64,000 bases of DNA, taken from the NCBI RefSeq assembly GCF_028767185.1, contig NZ_JARACK010000001.1, positions 434,001 to 498,000 on the forward strand, given 5' to 3'. Below, piece after piece: positions 59,201 to 64,000 of the stretch. A program made the translations under genes and the position numbers. Numbering within the stretch: position 1 is the stretch's first letter; every line of letters begins with the position of its first letter. A model generated the notes under the pieces. It ran no database searches and was not told the origin of the DNA. It saw only the letters and a program-made list of their open reading frames with translations. Source of the stretch: Mangrovimonas aestuarii. GTDB taxonomy: Bacteria > Bacteroidota > Bacteroidia > Flavobacteriales > Flavobacteriaceae.

Positions 59201-60505
59201 TTAAAGTGATTGGGTAATTTTAGTCTCCTGAACTGGTTCAATAGGCAATTCCTTGGAAATAATATCATCCAATTGGAGCTTTATAGGCTCAATATACTTT
59301 AAATATTTCTCTTTTAAACTATCTGAAATAGGTTCTGCTTCTGGAAGTTTTTCCTTAAAGGGATCTACCTGCCTCCCATTCTTCCAAAAACGATAACAAA
59401 CGTGAGGCCCAGAGGTGTATCCCGTCATTCCTACCCAACCAATTACGTCGCCCTGCTTTACGTACTGACCTTTCTTTACTTTACGTTTTTGCATATGCAA
59501 GTATTGGGTTGAATAGGTACCATTGTGTTTAATTTTCACATAATTACCATTACCTCGGGTATAGCCAGCTTTGCTAACCGTTCCATTAGCCGTAGCACGA
59601 ATGGGCGTCCCCACAGCTGCAGCAAAATCAGTTCCTTTATGTGGTTTTACCCTTCCGTATAGAGCAATGCGCCTCTTCAAGTTATATCTTGAAGAAATTC
59701 GCTTATACTCAACAGGAGCTTTTAAAAAGGCGCGACGTAAATTTTTAGCCTCTTCACTGAAGTAATCCGTAATTCCTTTTACGGAATCAGTCATATATTC
59801 AAAAGCATAAAATGGCTCATTATTATGCTTAAAATAAGCTGCCTTTACCTTATCCACACCTGCATAAATGGTATCATCTATATATTTATCTGTGTAAATT
59901 ACCTTGAATTGATCGCCTTTTTGAAGTCTAGAAAAGTCAATGGTCCAAGCATAAATATCGGACATTTTGTAAGCTAAAACAAAGCTAACACCGTTCTCAT
60001 CAAGTGTTTCAGAAATACTGCTTGTAATGACCCCAGAAAATTCCTTTTCAACATACTTGATAGGTTTTTTACTTGTATAAGCATGAATAGAATCGTTAAA
60101 ATTGATTACAACATAATCTTCCTTACTAGGCTGATAGATAAAACATCGTGCTTCTTGAAGGGTATCCTTGGAGCACAACAAGGTATAGGGCTTCCCTACT
60201 TGAAGATTTCTTATATCAAAAGAGTCCTTGGCTTTTTCGGCTATCTGATAAATTTTAGGATAACCAATACGGTTTCTTTCTAAAATCAATCCAAAACTAT
60301 CACCTTTTCTAATGGTGTCGCGCTTAACGATAAAATCATTTAGATTAAAACCGAACTCATAAATATCTACAGGCTCTTCAACCTGAGCAATTTCATCATT
60401 ATTTTCTACCGGTTGTTTTTTATCCTTACAGCCAGCAAACGTTAATATTGCCGTTAAAAGGATTATACATTCTTTCCCCAATCTCTTAATTCTTGTTCGC
60501 TCCAT
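59201..60505 (-). CDS. M23-family peptidoglycan endopeptidase (lipoprotein)
   Basis: A 434-residue envelope protein with lipobox TFAGC (Cys 26) and CKDKKQ after it. The middle part (about 50-290) is a CsgA-like or LysM-like beta region as found in MepM/NlpD-type proteins; the peptidase domain (about 285-395) has PHKGTDFAAAVGTPIRATAN (HxxxD), GNYVKIKHNGTYSTQYLHM and SGPHVCYRFWKNGRQVDP (HxxY-type). It should cut peptide cross-links in peptidoglycan. The start codon lies 43 bases inside the tryptophan dioxygenase gene. A downstream non-ATG start cannot be excluded. Confidence 0.88.
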   Translation of the reverse strand: MERTRIKRLGKECIILLTAILTFAGCKDKKQPVENNDEIAQVEEPVDIYEFGFNLNDFIVKRDTIRKGDSFGLILERNRIGYPKIYQIAEKAKDSFDIRNLQVGKPYTLLCSKDTLQEARCFIYQPSKEDYVVINFNDSIHAYTSKKPIKYVEKEFSGVITSSISETLDENGVSFVLAYKMSDIYAWTIDFSRLQKGDQFKVIYTDKYIDDTIYAGVDKVKAAYFKHNNEPFYAFEYMTDSVKGITDYFSEEAKNLRRAFLKAPVEYKRISSRYNLKRRIALYGRVKPHKGTDFAAAVGTPIRATANGTVSKAGYTRGNGNYVKIKHNGTYSTQYLHMQKRKVKKGQYVKQGDVIGWVGMTGYTSGPHVCYRFWKNGRQVDPFKEKLPEAEPISDSLKEKYLKYIEPIKLQLDDIISKELPIEPVQETKITQSL

Positions 60506-61386
60506 AATTCCGGAAAAAATATTCTTCTTTGATATTTAGGATGCATATACTTTACCCATTCGCTACCACCAGTCGCTTCAGCAGTTTCACCACCAATGTT
60601 CAAATAATGGTTGGCTGTATTGTAATGTGCCATCACCCAAGTGATGTTTACGGTATAATCGTAATGGCGCATTGCATCGATTAATGTTTTATTTTCTTTA
60701 ACCTCTTGCGGCAATGATTTGAACTTAGTCCACAGATTACGAGTGTTATAGAATTCGGCAAATCTAATAAATTCATCTTTGTATTTCTCTTCAAAAACTG
60801 TTAATAAATAACTTTTCTTGCCAGTTTTGTAGTCTTTTCCAGCCGCTTGCCAATACAAATGGTCTATAGCATGTTCAAACGGTGTGTTTCTATCTATGGT
60901 AGCTCTAAATCTATGGTCAATAAGATTGATTAATTCCGTAGAGGCAAATTCAATCTTTCGATACTGAGCACTTTGGAAACCACTTGCAGGTGTTAAAGTC
61001 AATCGAAACTTATTGTACTGTTCCACTTCCATACCATCTTTCATGATTGTAAAAGACGAAGTCAGCATATCAAAATACCTACTGATTCGCATTAACTTTT
61101 CCGCGAAGAAATCGGCTTCTATATCCTCTTTCTCGGCAACTTGCTCAATCTCCCAAAGAATCATTTTGAACAATAGTTCATTGATTTGATGGTACATGAT
61201 AAACACCATCTCATCTGGCAAAGTAGAGCGTTGTATTTGTAAATTCAACAAGGCATCAGTTTGTATGTAATCCCAGTAATTAATAGGTTTACTGTGTATT
61301 AATCCTTCGAGATGGGTCTCAAGGTTTTGACCCAACAAACCATACTTATCTTCTAATTGATCTATTATGTTCTTATCTATGCTCAT
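60463..61386 (-). CDS. kynA: Tryptophan 2,3-dioxygenase
   Basis: A 307-residue heme enzyme opening the indole ring of tryptophan to N-formylkynurenine. The sequence has YHQINELLFKMILWEIEQV (heme-side helix), NKFRLTLTPASGFQSAQYRK, a proximal His region ITWVMAHYNTANHYLNIGG and ATGGSEWVKYMHPKYQRRIF. Full length. It begins four bases after the DUF3108 gene stops, and the M23 peptidase gene starts within its 3' end. No other kynurenine-pathway gene is seen in the window. Confidence 0.93.
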   Translation of the reverse strand: MSIDKNIIDQLEDKYGLLGQNLETHLEGLIHSKPINYWDYIQTDALLNLQIQRSTLPDEMVFIMYHQINELLFKMILWEIEQVAEKEDIEADFFAEKLMRISRYFDMLTSSFTIMKDGMEVEQYNKFRLTLTPASGFQSAQYRKIEFASTELINLIDHRFRATIDRNTPFEHAIDHLYWQAAGKDYKTGKKSYLLTVFEEKYKDEFIRFAEFYNTRNLWTKFKSLPQEVKENKTLIDAMRHYDYTVNITWVMAHYNTANHYLNIGGETAEATGGSEWVKYMHPKYQRRIFFPELWSEQELRDWGKNV

Positions 61387-61389
61387 TAG

Positions 61390-62172
61390 TTAGTCTTCTA
61401 CAATAATTTTAAAAGGATGTTTAAGCCCCTTAAAGGCTTCTAGATCGGCGCGCAGTGAGCCTACAGCCAAATCTGCTTTGATGCGTAAAGGTACTTTATT
61501 TTTGTCGTTCGACACCCAAAGGGTTAAACTTTCCTCTTCTTTAAATACGCGCCCTGCCATAACATATGGCCTAAACTTTAAAGTGTGAATATCACCAAAA
61601 TCAGTACTTATAGTTTCCTCTCCAAGAAACCTTAGCTTAAACCCGTAATTCTCTTCGTCAAAAAACATATTTACCATAACTTCGTCTCCAAGCTTTAACC
61701 CTTCAGTATCCAAACTATTACGCAAATAGTAGAACGTGGACACCATATCCTGCACGTTAGGCTCGGTATCAATTACAGATTGCTTATTGTGTTTTTTATT
61801 ATTTACGTAGGCTTTATTTTTTTGGTGATCGAATTCAATTTCTATGTCCTTGGTGTGACCGCCTTCATCAATATCCCTAATGAATCGGTAAGGAATTAGT
61901 TGTTGCTTATCAAAATAGCTCTCATAACGATCTTCTACTTTAAAAAACCATTTTATTGCTCCAGTTGTCCACCCCTTCCCTACCACATGGTAAACAGGCC
62001 TCTCATTAATAAAAGTATCGTTAACATGAAGGGTAGCGTTTCCGGCTTTTAAAAAACCACTATAACTCATCCTAAACTTGAACCATTCCCCCGTATCGAA
62101 AGCACTAGGATCCTGAGCAGAAACCAGTTGAAAGGATATTAATAACAATATAAATAGTGAGACTTTTTTCAT
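61390..62172 (-). CDS. DUF3108 periplasmic protein
   Basis: A 260-residue secreted protein with a type I signal peptide (MKKVSLFILLLISFQLVSAQ); the Met at 62172 was preferred to one four codons upstream. The DUF3108 body has GEWFKFRMSYSGFLKAGNAT, WFFKVEDRYESYFDKQQLIP, IEIEFDHQKNKAYVNN, and SLTLWVSNDKNKVPLRIKAD. The family is a lipocalin-like beta-barrel of unknown role in the envelope. It stands three bases before the tryptophan dioxygenase gene, so they share a transcript. Confidence 0.9.
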   Translation of the reverse strand: MKKVSLFILLLISFQLVSAQDPSAFDTGEWFKFRMSYSGFLKAGNATLHVNDTFINERPVYHVVGKGWTTGAIKWFFKVEDRYESYFDKQQLIPYRFIRDIDEGGHTKDIEIEFDHQKNKAYVNNKKHNKQSVIDTEPNVQDMVSTFYYLRNSLDTEGLKLGDEVMVNMFFDEENYGFKLRFLGEETISTDFGDIHTLKFRPYVMAGRVFKEEESLTLWVSNDKNKVPLRIKADLAVGSLRADLEAFKGLKHPFKIIVED

Positions 62173-62250
62173 AAGCTGGTTCATGGTATAATATTATTTC
62201 ATTGTGATTTCTTCGCAATAAAACAATTATTGTTCCAAAAATATTAAAAC

Positions 62251-62286
62251 AAAAAACTCCATCAAGTGCATTGATGGAGTTTTTTT
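62251..62286 (-). terminator. Terminator of hppD
   Basis: A 15-bp perfect stem AAAAAACTCCATCAA (62251-62265) with 62271-62285, five-base loop, with T-runs on both strands. It ends 19 bases beyond the hppD stop and separates tyrosine genes from the DUF3108 unit. Confidence 0.88.
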
Positions 62287-62304
62287 AAATTTTATAAAAA
62301 AGGT

Positions 62305-63465
62305 TTATAGGGTACCTCTCTTTTCCTGTTCTCTTTCGATAGACTCGAATAAGGCCTTAAAGTTACCGGCACCAAATCCGCGAGCTCCCATTCTTTGGAT
62401 AATCTCGAAGAACAACGTTGGCCGGTCTTCAACTGGTTTAGTAAAGATCTGCAACAAGTATCCTTCCTCATCAGCATCGATCATGATACCTAATGACATT
62501 AAGGTTTCTATATTCTCTCTTAATTCGTGATCAAATTCATGTAATCTACCCGGCACTGCATCGTAATACGCCTGCGGTGGGTGAGACAAGAACTCAACAC
62601 CTCTAGACCTTAATGCAGAAACCGTTTTAATGATATCGTCTGTAGCTACTGCAATATGCTGTACTCCAGAGCCTTCGTAGAAGTCCAAATACTCTTCAAT
62701 TTGAGATCTCTTCTTCCCTTCTGCTGGTTCGTTAATTGGGAATTTAATACGACCGTTACCATTACTCATTACCTTACTCATAAGTGCAGAGTATTCAGTA
62801 TGGATTTGCTTATCGTCGAATGAAAGGAAATTAACAAAGCCCATAACGTCTTCGTACCACTTTACCCAAGTGTTCATTTCACCCCAACCTACGTTTCCTA
62901 CCATATGGTCTATGTATTTCAATCCAACTGGTTCTGGATTATAATCAGACTCCCACTCAACAAAGCCCGGCATAAACACGCCATTATAGTTTTTACGCTC
63001 TACAAACATGTGTACCGTTTCACCATAGGTATAGATTCCAGCTCTTACTACTTCACCGTGCTCATCAGTTTCTACCGTAGGTTCCATAAATGATTTGGCA
63101 CCTCTTTTAGTTGTTTCTTCCCAAGCACTTTTGGCGTCTTCTACCCAAAGAGCAACTACTTTAACTCCGTCACCATGTTTTACGATATGGTCGTTAATAG
63201 GGTGCTTGGAATTTAATGGTGTAGTTAATACCAATCTGATTTTATCTTGTTTCAAAACATAAGAAACAGTTTCTCTACTTCCTGTTTCCAGTCCTTTATA
63301 TGCATATGATTGGAATCCGAAAGCAGTTTTATAGAAGTGTGCTGCTTGTTTAGCATTACCTACATAAAACTCAACGAAATCCGTTCCTAATAGAGGCAAG
63401 AAATCTTGTGCCCCTTCAAAAATCTTTTCCAATCCGTAGTCTACTGACTTTATTTCTTTACTCAT
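62305..63465 (-). CDS. hppD: 4-Hydroxyphenylpyruvate dioxygenase
   Basis: A 386-residue Fe(II) enzyme converting 4-hydroxyphenylpyruvate to homogentisate in tyrosine breakdown. Two vicinal-oxygen-chelate domains: the first (about 15-155) with FVEFYVGNAKQAAHFYKTAF; the second with LKYIDHMVGNV (first Fe-binding His), GSGVQHIAVATDDIIKTV (second His) and PTLFFEIIQRMG (Glu). The C-terminal GFGAGNFKALFESIEREQ gates the active site. Full length. 62 bases after hmgA, so the two catalytic steps are co-encoded. Confidence 0.96.
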   Translation of the reverse strand: MSKEIKSVDYGLEKIFEGAQDFLPLLGTDFVEFYVGNAKQAAHFYKTAFGFQSYAYKGLETGSRETVSYVLKQDKIRLVLTTPLNSKHPINDHIVKHGDGVKVVALWVEDAKSAWEETTKRGAKSFMEPTVETDEHGEVVRAGIYTYGETVHMFVERKNYNGVFMPGFVEWESDYNPEPVGLKYIDHMVGNVGWGEMNTWVKWYEDVMGFVNFLSFDDKQIHTEYSALMSKVMSNGNGRIKFPINEPAEGKKRSQIEEYLDFYEGSGVQHIAVATDDIIKTVSALRSRGVEFLSHPPQAYYDAVPGRLHEFDHELRENIETLMSLGIMIDADEEGYLLQIFTKPVEDRPTLFFEIIQRMGARGFGAGNFKALFESIEREQEKRGTL

Positions 63466-63527
63466 GATTCTTTATGTTTAAAATGAACGACATACAGTCA
63501 ATTTTTTTATACGTTTTTAGTTAATTC

Positions 63528-64000
63528 TTACAACCAAGATTGATAGTATTGCTCGTCGGCAATCTTCATGGCTTCTTCTGTTACTTTTAACGGCTTAAAT
63601 GTATCAACCATAACAGCCAACTCTTCGGTTTCGGTTTGTCCAATACTGCGCTCAGTAGCACCTGGGTGTGGTCCGTGAGGAATACCAGCCGGATGCAAGG
63701 AGATATGTCCTGCATCGATGTCGTTACGACTCATAAAATCACCATCTACATAGTATAACACCTCGTCACTGTCTATATTGCTGTGATTATAAGGTGCAGG
63801 AATAGCATCTGGATGGTAATCATACAGTCTAGGCACGAAACTACACACTACAAAAGCATCTGTTTCGAATGTTTGGTGTACTGGTGGCGGTTGGTGAATA
63901 CGTCCAGTAATAGGCTCGAAATCGTGTATTGAGAAGGCGTATGGATAGTTAAATCCATCATATCCCACAACATCAAATGGATGCGTAGCGTAAACCATAT
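63528..64000 (-). CDS. hmgA: Homogentisate 1,2-dioxygenase, C-terminal part (cut by window end)
   Basis: The last 157 codons of a gene whose start lies beyond the right edge. The segment has THPFDVVGYDGFNYPYAFSI, PPVHQTFETDAFVVCSFVPR, HISLHPAGIPHGPHPGATER and a terminal EQYYQSWL; the His and Glu of the Fe site of homogentisate dioxygenase fall in these parts. It opens homogentisate to maleylacetoacetate, the step after HppD. It lies directly upstream of hppD in the same direction. Confidence 0.93.
   Translation of the reverse strand, partial: MVYATHPFDVVGYDGFNYPYAFSIHDFEPITGRIHQPPPVHQTFETDAFVVCSFVPRLYDYHPDAIPAPYNHSNIDSDEVLYYVDGDFMSRNDIDAGHISLHPAGIPHGPHPGATERSIGQTETEELAVMVDTFKPLKVTEEAMKIADEQYYQSWL

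Overview
The window is chromosomal DNA from a member of the Flavobacteriaceae (Bacteroidota). Evidence: gliding genes gldD and gldE beside ssb and mutY; a type IX secretion (T9SS) substrate with its PorP/SprF-like and OmpA partners; a T9SS-sorted M1 peptidase; a TonB receptor with a DUF5689 lipoprotein; and promoters of the Bacteroidota form TTTG-N19-21-TAnnTTTG. DNA is AT-rich and most genes look like core housekeeping genes. There is no phage, integrase gene, CRISPR array, rRNA or insertion sequence.

Layout. 1-6.1 kb: 3' end of an unknown gene, an APC permease, a slipin, then rplM-rpsI and rpsB-tsf. 6.1-12.1 kb: gldD-gldE-ssb-mutY (minus) diverging from an HU-like gene, a 30-codon basic ribosomal-type protein and RNase G. 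12.1-20.6 kb: three-gene T9SS cassette (giant type B substrate, PorP/SprF, PorE-like OmpA protein). 21-27.7 kb: OmpA lipoprotein, xthA, a 1134-residue unknown outer-membrane protein, hflX. 27.8-34.6 kb: possible nutrient-capture locus (beta-propeller protein, TonB receptor, DUF5689 lipoprotein, divergent secreted nuclease-type enzyme). 35.2-38.4 kb: tRNA-Pro and two identical tRNA-Asn genes, with a 3' tRNA-Asn fragment between them; the two intervals hold a decayed gene and two orphan lipoprotein genes. 38.4-45.8 kb: rseP, M1 peptidase, SCO protein, feoA-feoB-small Cys-rich protein, and a CarboxypepD_reg-like protein. 45.8-52.4 kb: gpsA, a LysM/BON protein, yicC-gmk-nadD, thioesterase, EamA exporter, ArsC-like protein and DUF3298 lipoprotein. 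52.4-57.3 kb: Cys/Met-metabolism PLP enzyme with a long leader, DUF3604 lipoprotein, and an overlapping lipoprotein/outer-membrane protein pair. 57.5-64 kb: pgi, M23 peptidase, tryptophan 2,3-dioxygenase, DUF3108 protein, then hppD and hmgA (tyrosine breakdown), the last cut by the window end.

The least ordinary part is 35.3-38.4 kb. An exact 116-base unit (terminator, tRNA-Asn and a few flanking bases) occurs twice, and a 54-59-base piece of it, ending inside the T-loop, lies between. This is the footprint expected of site-specific integration at a tRNA 3' end followed by loss of the integrase. One interval also holds a pseudogene remnant readable across an in-frame stop. Other non-coding signals worth attention are a long imperfect hairpin with a T-run between rpsB and tsf, a strong terminator at 47.1 kb with no gene in front of it, and a roughly 190-base leader with two tiny ORFs before the PLP enzyme gene. 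All functions are read from sequence motifs and recalled family features; no database search was possible.
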